Assembly (NCBI GenBank): GCA_008690995.1
Contig: VRMN01000031.1
Location: 1 to 50,952, forward strand
Source of the DNA: Porphyridium purpureum
Lineage: Eukaryota; Rhodophyta; Bangiophyceae; Porphyridiales; Porphyridiaceae
DNA length: 50,952 bases
Direction: 5' to 3'
Part shown: positions 33,101-43,314 of the stretch, in pieces
Numbering within the stretch: the stretch's first letter is position 1
Layout of the letters: each line of letters opens with the position of its first letter
Translations under genes and position numbers: made by a program
Notes under the pieces: generated by a model
The model's database searches: none
What the model saw: only the letters and a program-made list of their open reading frames with translations
Told to the model about the DNA's origin: nothing

Positions 33101-33740
33101 GTACTAAGAACACAGCATGGACCGAATACGGCGGCCTGGTAAAACTGATTACGAAGGAAGATTCCAGAGAGCAAAAATGCACGGGCTGGTTTGGGTGAAG
33201 TGTTGATTGCCGCTATCCCGATTTTCTCTTATTTTTCTTTCGTATGTTTGACTTTGCCTGCGCTCGCGATAGAGAGAAAGTGCTTCCTCAAAAACTTAGC
33301 AGTTGCTAATTTCAGCGAAGCAAACTTTCATTCAGACTGCTGCCCATTGTGAATCATGACGATGATGTCGCAAATTGAGACAAGTACGGTGGCACTCCAG
33401 CTCAAACTTTAGTGCCACAAAATCAATGAATTTTGGTTTTGGATGTAGGTTTCAATCAGAGCTGTCAGAGTCACATGGGGCAGCTCGAATTCCAAGCTTC
33501 ATTTCTTGGCCGCGTGACATTGCCGGTTGCAAGTTTAAGCTTATCGGCCGTTAACGGCCGGTACTTCGGTTGGATTCATGTTGGCAGGTGGTGACGCAAC
33601 TCTTCTGCTGCTTTACACTCAGTTCCACGAGACCGCTCTTTGTAAATCTTTTTATTCATAGGTCAAGCACCTCTATTTCAGAAGTACAAAAAGATTACGA
33701 ATTTGCTCTAGTCTTAACATCCGTTCATTAGAGGGAAGTC
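30162..33740 (+). mobile_element. Old copia relic right of E3, heavily broken
   Basis: AT-rich and without a long frame. At about 32140-32220 the plus strand encodes a degraded RNase H block (STTEAYYTASSDASKE) preceded by SKLQG, matching the [17 protein letters not shown] region of E1 and E3. At about 33030-33045 GCCGCGTGGGAG followed by TGTGTATTTGTTATTCG resembles the polypurine tract and LTR start of E3 (GCTGCGTGGGAG, TGTTATGAATCC). So an ancient copia copy appears to end near 33043, with a decayed LTR beyond. The piece between 30162 and 31850 has no recognisable domain. No host gene was seen here. Confidence 0.55.
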
Positions 33741-36700
33741 TATCTCAGCGGGGCTTCAACAGTTGAGAAGGTTTTTCATCCTCCAATGATCTTGGCAGAA
33801 CTGGTCGTTCCATGGCCACAGAGCGGAGCGCCTCTTTGTGCGGCAGACTTGCAGGTTTAAAGTGAGAGTTCGGCCGCAAAGGACTGCTGAAGGGCCTGAA
33901 AGCTAGCCTGCCTTTTACTCCAGGCTCAGCTGTATCAACGTGTGCTAATACATGGTTTATTGAGTAATGAGGCTTTGATGCTTTTTCGATACAATTGCCA
34001 CAAGTGCTGTGGCCTCGCTCTGCCATTTTCGGGGCCGTCTCGTCACACGGCATCCGGGCGTCACCTCTGCATCTGCGCAGTGTTCAGTAGATATTGCAAA
34101 TGCTTCATTGGCACCACCTTTCCCGACCAGCAGCTCGCTGGCGTCCTCCGTCAACCGAGCTCCAGTGGCCTATAGATAATCTGTATCCTAGAGCAAATCC
34201 ATGCGCGCTTCATACAGCACCAACTCAAGGTCCTTCTGGACCACACCAAATGTCATGGCCACCACGCGAAGTGAACCACGCTTTGGCGCACTTGTTCCAC
34301 CAGCGAAACGGTTTACGCAGTTGCTTCTCGCTGGCTTCAGGCGAGAAGTAGCCACCATGCGATTTCATAAGCAGGTTTGTCATGTTCCACGTATAACCAC
34401 GGCCTCGATGATGCACCCCTCTGCAGTCGCCGGGACCTGCTAAAACCTGCTCGACACGCTACCGCGCGTGCCTTGCCCTACGCTAGGGTAGAGCATTTAA
34501 ATGAGCTCGGTGCGCTGATCAATTAGTCGGCTGTGCCACATCAGCACCACGAGCCGAATTATTTTGCTTACTATTGTGCTCACCCACTGTACCCGATGCT
34601 ATCCGTGTTGGGATGGTTGAACGGTCTAAGCGTCATCATGACTCTGTGAACTACTACCTCGACAGCCGAAGAAGTTGACCACGGGAGTGAGCTAGCGTAG
34701 ATATGCAGCTCCGCCTCTTCATCGCCGCTGTCGCGCTTGGCTTCATCGACGGCGACGCAGACGACCTTGGGGACCCGGCAGTCACCCGTTATGAGGCTTC
34801 ATCGCTTGCACGGGTCGCATTGCCAGCCACCGTTGCTTTCGTCGGCGCTTCTGTGTTACCTACTGAAATTTGCCTCCTTCGCACTGGCCTTTCCGAGCCT
34901 GTTTCTTGTGCTTTTGTTTATATAACCCTCGATAGCTGCTGGACCTCAGCAGCGCTCCGACCTGGACTGTTCGTTAGCCCATTCCATGGACCCAAGCTCC
35001 ATGAGATCTGGGCTGCTATGGATCGTTGACTAGGTGCAGCGAACCTCCTGGCGTCCGTCCCGGTTAACATCGAATCTACGTCTGTGATCTTTTCCACAGC
35101 CTTCGAGAAAGCGCACTTCTCGAAGCACCAACACCGAGAACTGCATCACGGTCGCGCATTTTCAGTCGCCTGTCGTCACCAAAAATCGACCCACTTGCAG
35201 ACTCTGCTGTCCGAATGCTGATGTCTGCCCGACGAACGCAGACTTCTAAATAGCGTCGATGCTTCATGCGCAAGTGCTGTGAATCACTCTCCGCTCGCTT
35301 CACGCATGCTTGGATAAGACAGGCAATTAAGCAACTTTTATTCTCGGTGACCAAATACGCAAGGTCCATTCATTGCAACCGTCATTACTGCGCAATCCAA
35401 TTTCTAAATGCGACGATTTTGTCTGTGGCACTTGTGTGCAATGCTGGCCGCAGCTCCGGTAGCACACGGGGAGGACAGGCGGTCGTTCATTGTCAACGCT
35501 TCAGCAAACGATGATGAAAACCAGCAAAACCAAACTTTCTCCTATGCACACCGGTCTGTACGTTTGCACTTCCAGTACAACTGGGTTGTGTAGTCCAACG
35601 CCTTCTTTCTAATGTGGCATGCGTCATATGGGACCTCGAACGACCAGCCCTTTTCTTCAATGCGTCTCCTTCCAGAGTTCCTTCGACCGCGTTACTACGC
35701 ACCTCAGGAGGGGTCCGCATCGTGCTTGACAGCGCATCTGGGAGCACACTTGACGCATTCTTGTCGAGTTCGCCCATTGTACACATGGGCTTTAAACCAG
35801 CATGCTTGTGCTCGACACCACCTTGGCCCTTCAAAACAGGCGTCATCCTGCAAATGAAATCTTTACATGGAGCGTCTGGTGTCCCGCGGGTACTCCTGCA
35901 CCATTCAACCACATCGCAGGAATTATTTGTGTATAAGCGAGTCTTTATTAACCAACCTGTCGGCAAGTAAACCAGGATCACTTTTTATCCAACGGATCTA
36001 GACCGCGATAAACGCTGCAGAGGACAGCCGCTGTTAGATAGACTTTTGCTCCCGCCAAAGTCGCTCTCCAGGCTGCTGTGCACCTGTCTTACAGGCATAT
36101 GCACATCCTTTTGTTGTACCACACGTTTGCGCCAACACTTGTTGTTCAGAAATCTCTCACCAACGGAAGTGTCCACGCCACTCAAGTTTAGAAACAACAC
36201 ACATACTTTTGCTCTCAAGGTACAAAAGACGAAAGCAGGCTCCCTCTATCCTTGCTCGCTGCCGGGCTAGTTCCCTCCTACACCGCCGCGCTCCGCTTCT
36301 CGCAATATATCTAACTCTTTCGCTGGACTCACCGCACACGACGCCGGTCGCTCCCGTACAGCACAGCGATGAACGATCATCACCTCGGCGAAATTTACGG
36401 TGCGCCCCGTACCACATAACCAAGACTTCTGCCCCAACAGCACCTTATCGCAATACTAGCCGCAAGGACAGTGTAAAGACTGACTTCGATGACGAAAAAC
36501 AACACTTCACCTGTAGGGACTTAGGATCTAAACCTCTTTCCTTCGAAGCGTTGCTAGAAGCCGACCATTCCTCGCCCTGGTGACGGCTTTTGCCACGCTA
36601 TCTAAATGAGCAGCCCGTTCGCAGCTCCGAGAGCGCGCGGGTACCTAGAGTGGCCGCTCCGACTCCACATTCCAACGAGTCACGGCTAGCGCCGGCGGAA

Positions 36701-37276
36701 ACATCACAGCCGACCCCCGATATCACGCACCGTCGGAAAGGCTGCACAAATTTCTCACACAACGTGTGCGCAGATTGTACGCCATGCCCGTGGTGTTCAG
36801 CTAGCAAGCAGAATGATCTGTCTACCGATTCGCAACCAACTCTTGCTGTCGGTCCAAAAGGGCAATAAGCGAATTGGTCAACTTACGCAGCGCGGCCCCT
36901 TATAAGAAAGCGAATGGTGCTCATCAGCATAGATGAGCTGCGAAGCGAGCCCTTACTCGTACGCATGCTGCTGATCAGCACGGACATACGTATTTGTGTC
37001 ATGCAAACGCGTTGGATAATGGCGGTTTTCGCGCTTCAGTCGCGGCGAATGCATGTGTCAAGCATTTTGCTTGTCTTGCGAAAAGGCAGCCTGCTTTTCC
37101 TTAATGTTAAACCGTGTACGGAAGGCCGGTGAGTCGGTGACATGCACGTTGTGCGCGTAGTACATTTACATCTATATGTGCAGCAAGTGACAATCAATTA
37201 AAAGCACGAGTTGCTTCCTACACGTTTTGAAACTAAAGATAATTTTAGAGCAAAACGATAGAAGGTCGACCGTGCA
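33741..37276. other. Long stretch without a recognised gene
   Basis: Several modest open frames exist. One at 34703-35029 (108 codons, ATG start, MQLRLFIAAVALGF) begins like a signal peptide. One at 35408-35593 (ATG start, MRRFCLWHLCAMLAAAPVAHG) also looks like a signal peptide and is followed by a frame at 35614-35970. A minus-strand frame near 34225-34416 is rich in W and G. None matches a family I know, and none has a clear gene boundary. ACTGTAC occurs at 34586-34592. A gene with introns could be hidden here. Confidence 0.3.
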
Positions 37277-38411
37277 GTGACCGTTGCAGATGCTTTAACG
37301 ATTAAACCTACAACAGGCAAGCATGCATTCAAAGCTTTACAGCGCAAGCAATTGAGCTCGCGGTGCAGGAAAATCATCGGCACGGCGCCAAGCCTCAGCG
37401 AGCGAAAGCTTGGCGTCACTGCTGCACTGGTGGCTGAAGGTCACTCTTTGCAGATGATCGCGGACCAACTGGGAGGATCTCGCTCAGTAGCGATAGTACG
37501 GAACTATTTGAAATGCCCGGAACAGTATGGCAAACGAGGACCCAGTCAGAATGCTAGAAAAATGACACCATACCTGCGCCGAAAGATTGAGAATGTCCTG
37601 AAAACGAAGCCCACATTCTACCGCAGGCCAGGTGCACACAGGCATTTTGTCAGCACGTGCCAAGCCAGTTTCACCGCAAACGGTCCGCCGTGTCATTCGA
37701 AATGAGCACACGTTGAAGAAGTGTAAGAAAACGCCGCATGTGCAGGATCGCCATCGGCAGGCACGTGTAAAATCTGTGCTTGATCACCTCTGAAAATGCG
37801 AGGAATGGCAAGATGTTGCGTTCATAGACGAAAAAAAGTCGAGTTTAGACGGTCCTGATGGCTTGAAGATCTACTCGGCGAGTTTGGAGCATGAGCCACC
37901 TAAATGTTTGAGTCATCTTTGTGGTGGGGGGAGCTTGGCGGTCTGGGGAGCGATAAACGACGACAGAAAACTAGCTCTTTTGTTCACATGAGACTACTAT
38001 TCGGGCGGCCAGACTGCCACAAAATACGTGGAAATGTTGGACAGGTCTCGAGTCATTGTGAAGGCTGAAGAAAAGCTTGGATACTTCAAGTTCATGCACG
38101 ACGGGACTGCCTCCCATAGGGCCCAGGTCACGAAGGACTGGTTGCAACGCAAGTACGTGGAGGTTCAGGATTGGCCTGCGCTTCCGCCAGACTTGAATCC
38201 AATTGAGAATGTATTGGGCCATTTGACACGCCAGGTTTGCGGTGGATGCAAGTAGTAGTCGAATGTGAAAGCGCTACGAGAGGCAATCGAGGATGCGCGG
38301 GAGAAAATGGAGGATTGCCACTTCAGAGATTTGCATGTCGGCATGCCGAAGCGGATCATTGACGAGGCGTTGGTGCAAGGAAGGAAGTGCCACTTTGAGA
38401 ACCTGATTTGA
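37277..38411 (+). pseudogene. Second decayed Tc1-like DD34E transposase
   Basis: The frame at 37277-37705 carries the N-terminal helix-turn-helix region (LSERKLGVTAALVAEGHS, then LQMIADQLGGSRSVAIVRNY). After frame changes, the catalytic part follows: VAFIDEKKSSLDGPDGLKIY (first D, about 37810-37870), GGGSLAVWGAIND (about 37925), FMHDGTASHRAQ (second D, about 38090), and PPDLNPIENVLG (E, about 38190), with 34 residues between second D and E. The C-terminal tail (CHFRDLHVGMPKRIIDEAL…G-KCHFENL) ends near 38411. At least one frame change and two in-frame stops break it. Terminal repeats were not found. It belongs to a different Tc1 lineage from the element at 17687-19235. Confidence 0.78.
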
Positions 38412-39580
38412 TCTTTCTTGTTTCAGGTAAATGCTCGGAACCTTCGCTGTTTTGAAGCGTTTGTCACTTCCTTCTCGCGCCAAACAGTCGACCTTCACCA
38501 ACTGTGGACAAATTTTACCTTTTTTGTTGGATGTGGTTGAAGCCTGTGTGTAGCCGCGACGTAGCTGCTTGCCGAATTGAACCGCGTTTACTGTGTCTGT
38601 ATTATCTTTTTTTTGTATCTGGACGAGCTTGCGGCCCCGCGCGACGCTCCGTATATAGACCTTTTCCGAGGCCGCTGCAGGAATGGAACACAAGCTGCGG
38701 GCGGTGCGTTTGCACCCCACCGGTCTTCGCGAGACTGGTGAAAGCATGACTTCGGATTCTCGCGTCGAAATGTCCCATGCGTATTATCCTTGAAACCCTG
38801 TTTCATTGTTGTGAATCAAGGGTTACGTGAGAGATGAGAAACTATATCCCAGCTGTGCTGGGTTTGCACGGTTGAACTTAATCGACTGGTGCAAGGAACT
38901 AAATCTTAGAACAATACAATATCTTGTTTTGTACTCTTTATCATCTCTGAGACTTTTGTGAACTACTCAAGCTAGCTCGTCGTCGACAAGCTTGTCGTTT
39001 TTATACCCTGTTCGCGGATGAGACCCGCGCATACGTGGCTCCGGTGCATCATATGCAAAGGCCCCCGATTTGCTGGACACGCCCATGCCGTCCGTGACAC
39101 GAGCAAGGACCCTTGCGTGTTGCTAACTTTAGCTCTGCTATAGCCAAGGGGTCAGCGACTTTGACTGTACCCTGGAAGCTTCTTTCATTCATAACGGTTC
39201 ACCGGCGCCACCGGCGCCTTGCACAGACAAAAGAGTGTCCGGACCGATAACCCGGCCACCAGGGTTCCAAACCCGGTCCAGCGGCTAATCGGCTAAAACT
39301 GAAACATCCCCTGCCCGTCGTAACGACTCAATGGTCCGTTTTTCGGACGGTCAACGCTTTCGGTGCAAAATTTGAAGCCAGCCCGTTTCGTCCAGAAAAG
39401 AACGAGTCAAAAGCAACGACATTGCGACAGCAGATATGCTCAGGAACCAAAAGACTGTCACATAATTGGGAGTGAGAGATGAGACGAGGAATTTGAGATT
39501 CCCTCTCGCTTTACTATGCTTGCGATGTTTCGCGCACTGCTCCCCGAATTCACCACCGATTAGTGGCGCACCCGCGCGCG
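38412..39580. other. Gene-poor stretch
   Basis: No convincing frame. The first part may include the terminal repeat of the Tc1-like relic. ACTGTAC lies at 39164-39170, about 420 bp upstream of the small open frame at 39581. Confidence 0.3.
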
Positions 39581-39817
39581 ATGCGTTTTCTGAAGCAGGT
39601 TGTCATTTTGGCATGGGTGTCTGTGCTCGGGTTTGGAGCTATTTTACTCCACGTGTTACGCAGCAAGCTTCAATACGACAAGAGCTTTGGACTGGACCAG
39701 TCGTCAAGTAAAGCGCTCTCGTTTGTTCAAATTCGGAATGAGCTCTTTGATCCGGTCTTTCTGGCGGGACAAGTAGCTTTTGGTCTCCTGCACGGTGTGG
39801 CCATCTTTTCCTCGTAA
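39581..39817 (+). CDS. Possible small membrane protein or first exon, unrecognised
   Basis: From an ATG at 39581 this 78-residue frame begins MRFLKQVVILAWVSVLGFGA, an obvious membrane-spanning or signal-anchor helix (about residues 5-27). A polar middle (KLQYDKSFGLDQSSSKALSF) and a second hydrophobic C-terminal segment (VFLAGQVAFGLLHGVAIF) follow. I do not recognise the family. It could be a complete two-span protein, or the first exon of a longer gene: protein-like frames continue in other phases on the same strand (39840-40065, 40322-40788, 40724-40969, 40858-41061). A 185-codon minus-strand frame (39639-40196) overlaps it and cannot be excluded. Confidence 0.35.
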   Translation: MRFLKQVVILAWVSVLGFGAILLHVLRSKLQYDKSFGLDQSSSKALSFVQIRNELFDPVFLAGQVAFGLLHGVAIFSS

Positions 39818-40321
39818 CGCAAGACTCGTCTACCGGAAGCAGCTGCGGCTCCTTCGCGTGGGTAGCAGGACACCTTGTGCACCCGGCTTGCGTCAGTACG
39901 CTTGCGAAATGGTGCGTTGATGATATTGTTGCTGTTTGGCACCCGATTGTTGTCCAAGCTTCTGCCAATTTGGGCGCGCGTACAATGGTGCGTTGTCTCT
40001 GTTTTGGCTTGGACGGCGAAGCAGCCACGCGACACCGTTCAGCTCTGCACCGGTCGTATCCGTAGCGTTGATTGAGCTCTGGTTCGCTCTGGTGATCTTC
40101 AATCAATAATTGAATGTTCATCATGTCCTTCCTTGTGCACTTCAGCAGCCTTTTCGCAGGCAAGGGCTGGCGCTTTCGCAGTTGAAGAATGAACATGTGG
40201 TTAAGCGCGCTCGTTTCCTGGATTTAATCAGCGGGCCAGTTCTCCACAGTCGGTAACGAGAGCTGGCAAAATGCTCTTCAGCGTACGGTCCTGCTTTCTA
40301 TAGACGACGTGCGCCTTGCAT

Positions 40322-40788
40322 AGGCACACTTTATCATTGCTGCGTTAGTGGTGGTCGTCTTCTTTCTGAACGGCTCGAACGATGGACATGTGCTGCTGGT
40401 CATTCAGCCACGACTTGTCGTCGATGAGGGCAAGAAGCTGGGGTGGATGACAGGCAAAAGCCCGGACGCGGCTAGAAATATTTTCTGTCAACCTTGTCAG
40501 CTCGAGCCAAAAAGCGGGTGCCCAGAATTATTCTTTTCGCGTTTACATAATACGAGTACTGTGCGTTCGGTATGCCGCCGCGTGCACTTTGCAGCTGACA
40601 CGGTGCAAGTTTCGCGTGGCGGCTCACTTGGATATTTCTATGAATCGCGCGGTCCTTCTGTGCCTTATACACTCAGCCTCAGAATATATAGGGGCGTTTG
40701 GACCTCTGACCATTCTGTGAGTCGTGCGACCGCCTCCAGCCCAGTACCGCCAAATGCAAACAATGCACGCAGAGATGCTGCTACGTGA
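40322..40788 (+). CDS. Possible exon of an unrecognised membrane protein
   Basis: The frame opens right after an AG (…CATAG at about 40317-40321), which could be a splice acceptor. It starts with a hydrophobic helix (AHFIIAALVVVVFFLNG), then HVLLVIQPRLVVDEGKKLGW, a cysteine pair CQPC, and a segment GGSLGYFYESRGPSVPYTL. It closes with TGA at 40788. No ATG begins it, so if real it is an internal or terminal exon. Composition is protein-like but I know no family. Frames in other phases (to 41061) may be further exons, or the locus may be a pseudogene. Confidence 0.28.
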
Positions 40789-41283
40789 CTCTGGAGAAAT
40801 GGACGAGGTACGAGTGATCGCAGCGGAACGAATGCTCATGGCGCTCATTCGTGATCATTGGCGTCAGCTGCTGAAAGCCGCCTTTCACGAATTGCACAGA
40901 CATGGCGCGAACATGATAGAAATTCCATTCGTCCAAACTTGGACTCGTGGAAGTGGGATCGCGATTTAGACAATTTAAAAGACTTGCAGCTGGCGTGCTT
41001 CTGCCTTCACGCAGTTGCTGTGCGCGCCCGTGCATGCGCCACCATTGGGAAAGGAATCTGAGCCGAATAAGTGGATCTCTCATAGTGTGTGGATAATCAG
41101 TATCATGGCGATTGGAACCGGTGCTCCCCGCTTCTCACATGCTTGGCGAAAATTTTCCACACATATCCATCTTTTACAATCATTGTTTGTTTGAAGCATC
41201 TGGTGCCCACCCCCCGCGAGCCCTCGCGGCCTGATGCGCTATTCTCTTTCCGCGGAAAGGTCATGCTCTAATTCGGGCATCAT

Positions 41284-42399
41284 TTAAGAAATGTTGAGTT
41301 CCACGCCCCCAGTGTGAAGCGTCGGGAGGGACAGGCCTTGATCCATCAAAAATGGCTGGTACTCTATCGACTCGATCGTCAACGACTCCTCGGACACTGG
41401 TCCTGGGTTTGACGCCATGGCCGAGCTCCAGCCGTCGTCCGCTTCCGCAGTCCCGGACAATTCGTTCGCTCCGCGCGAGTCGTACGCAAAGCAAAACACA
41501 AGTTCTGGTTCTCGATGCGGACTCTCCGACGCCGAGTGGAAAGCGAGGACGCTGTCGTCGTCTATGACCATAGCTCCGCCGCGCAAGGCTGTTGAAGCAC
41601 TTGTCGAACACGCACCATGCGAACCTTGACGAAAGGCCGCATCGGCGCTGGGCCAAAGGTCGCATTTCGTGGAGCTCAACTGCGCTTTCCGTTCTTGCGA
41701 GCACATATCTGAGTCGGGTGCAAACGATTCGCGTGTCGCTGGAAGGGCTTCGTCGCAATGCCCATTGGCGAATGAGCTTGGACATGACGATGTGCTTGAG
41801 GAGCCCGCCGGTGTGCCATCCAACCTACTTGCACTACCACTCAGCGAAGAGGACGAGGAGAGCGTCCCGCTTTGCCTGATTTCATTGCTTGCACTATCCC
41901 GGCCAGGGATCCCGCCTTGGGAGTTTCGGTGGGCGAGGCCGAGCGCGCTGGGTTGGGACGATGTGGCTATTCCAGCGCTCGCTCTTTTTCGAATTGTGTG
42001 CTGAACAGATTGAGGTATCAATCCCGCAGCATGTTTCTCCCTGCTGAGCATGCCTGAGCGCGCACGCACATAAGTGCGCAGCTTCCTACCGCTGTCCAGA
42101 TCCTGTCCCGAGTACACTTCGCAGTCCGGATGTGCCTTTAGGTACCGGTCGACGTTTTTCGAGAGCGGCGATGCGTTGCCGGCAATTTTGCGCTTTTCCA
42201 AACGATTCCAGATGGTGACGTGCTCCCTACTGGCCGAGGCGCGGTCGTCACGCAGCGTTTCCGGCTGTGTGCGGTGCAGCTGCTCGAGGCCTTCGTGCGA
42301 CGCGCTCCGCGAGCACGGCGAGTTGGGGACCTGGTGCAGCGGCGCGTTGCGCTGCGCCGCCGCCGGCAACTCGAAGCCAAGCGCCAAATGCGCACTCAT
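41284..42399 (-). CDS. Protein with a conserved WNR-E-RK-GNASP domain, function unknown
   Basis: 371 residues from the ATG at 42399 (MSAHLALGFELP); the frame is open nine codons upstream but without ATG. Near residues 60-100 is a compact domain: VTIWNRLEKRKIAGNASPL, then KNVDRYLKAHPDCEVYSGQD. I recall this tryptophan/GNA-P/YL-HP-CE pattern from uncharacterised, probably nuclear proteins of several protists, but cannot name it. The rest is low complexity: a serine-rich stretch (about 180-215) and an acidic, phosphorylation-like C-terminus with no membrane segment. This layout, a small ordered domain within a disordered chain, suits a transcriptional regulator, but that is inference. Its upstream region contains three GTACAGT copies. 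Confidence 0.62.
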   Translation of the reverse strand: MSAHLALGFELPAAAQRNAPLHQVPNSPCSRSASHEGLEQLHRTQPETLRDDRASASREHVTIWNRLEKRKIAGNASPLSKNVDRYLKAHPDCEVYSGQDLDSGRKLRTYVRARSGMLSREKHAAGLIPQSVQHTIRKRASAGIATSSQPSALGLAHRNSQGGIPGRDSASNEIRQSGTLSSSSSLSGSASRLDGTPAGSSSTSSCPSSFANGHCDEALPATRESFAPDSDMCSQERKAQLSSTKCDLWPSADAAFRQGSHGACSTSASTALRGGAMVIDDDSVLAFHSASESPHREPELVFCFAYDSRGANELSGTAEADDGWSSAMASNPGPVSEESLTIESIEYQPFLMDQGLSLPTLHTGGVELNIS

Positions 42400-43314
42400 C
42401 TCTGCAGTTCTCTGAACGGTGGCCACCCGCCGGCCGCACAGCGTGTCTGGACGCGTCGCCCACGGCTAGTTCACAGTGCACGTCGAAGCTGCGGCCGCAC
42501 CCGTGCACCCAAGCAGCCAGCCCTTTGTGTCGCCGAACCGACTCGCTCTCCCTCTCCACCCGTCCGTTTGCGCGTACCTGGTGGCGCAGCTTTTTGCCGT
42601 TGGCCTGCGCTGCCGCGCGCCGTGCGGGAGGCGGGTGCCGAGGCGGGCGCCGAGGCGGATATGGCGCTGGCTGGCTGCGTGGCGCGAGCTGCGCGTCGGC
42701 GCGGAAGAAGGCAGAGGCGCCCAAGAGCAGAACGGCGCGCCGCCCAGGCGTATGCGCGCGGGCCCGGAGACGTGCGCGGCGGCGAGTAAGCCGCATGTGC
42801 GCGCGTGCGTTCGCCTCGGCGCGGCGCAGGCGCGGCGGCCGGTGGCGGCGGTACAGTCGCGCCGGCATATCGGCGCGTGTACAGTGCTCATCCGCGCGTG
42901 TACAGTGCTCATGCGCGCGTCCGTGCCAAAACGGGCCGGTTTTGTTATGCGCCGCGGCAGGTTGCGCGAGTCGCGCACGGCGCGCGCGGGTGGCTGTGTC
43001 CCCACACACTCGCGCCACCGCTGAATTCGCGCTTCCGCTGCCATGCGTGGCGGCACTGCCCACGAGCCGTGCCGGCTTGCTCCTGCACCATGGTTGCTGC
43101 CGGGCTCAGCTGTTGAAGTGACTCGGCACATGCCACCGCGCGTTTCAGGGCGTCGCTCGCGTTCATCCCTCGCGTGTGGCCAACGCCGACGTCCGGCTTT
43201 AGGGCTTACGCAGTGCGCCGAGTCTGGCCGATGGCGGCGCACGTGGTCGCGCGGCTTACGCGGCAGGTTGCCTTCAAGGCAGGCCGGGCTACGCGCAGTG
43301 GACCGGTAACGAGG
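42400..43314. other. GC-rich intergenic region with tandem GTACAGT repeats
   Basis: About 0.9 kb of very GC-rich DNA between the start of the WNR-domain gene and the 3' end of the helicase, both on the minus strand. It must contain the WNR gene promoter. Long frames cross it on both strands (for example 42267-43121) but consist of R, A, C and G-rich shadow sequence. The recognisable content is the tandem repeat at 42851-42921. Confidence 0.45.
42851..42921. promoter_or_regulatory. Three GTACAGT copies, two in a 21-bp tandem repeat
   Basis: GTACAGT occurs at 42851-42857, 42879-42885 and 42900-42906. The last two are in a near-exact 21-bp tandem unit (GCGCGTGTACAGTGCTCAT plus two bases; 42874-42894 and 42895-42915). 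The first is followed by CGCGCCGGC, the same GC sequence that flanks the motif upstream of the ligase. The 21-bp period is two helical turns, so the sites face the same side of the DNA. Confidence 0.5.

Noticed and set aside
35408-35970. Secreted-protein-like frames (signal peptide at 35408, second frame from 35614)
   Set aside because: I compared it in mind with GPI-transamidase and related ER proteins but found no aligned motif, and no clean splice junction joins the two frames. Left as unassigned.
39639-40196. 185-codon minus-strand frame
   Set aside because: It overlaps protein-like plus-strand frames, has no family features and an ordinary shadow composition. Kept only as an alternative to the 39581 frame.
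42248-43121. Large open frames on both strands between the WNR-domain gene and the helicase
   Set aside because: Composition is almost only R, A, G, P and C, with no motif. High GC gives few stops, so they are chance frames over a promoter.
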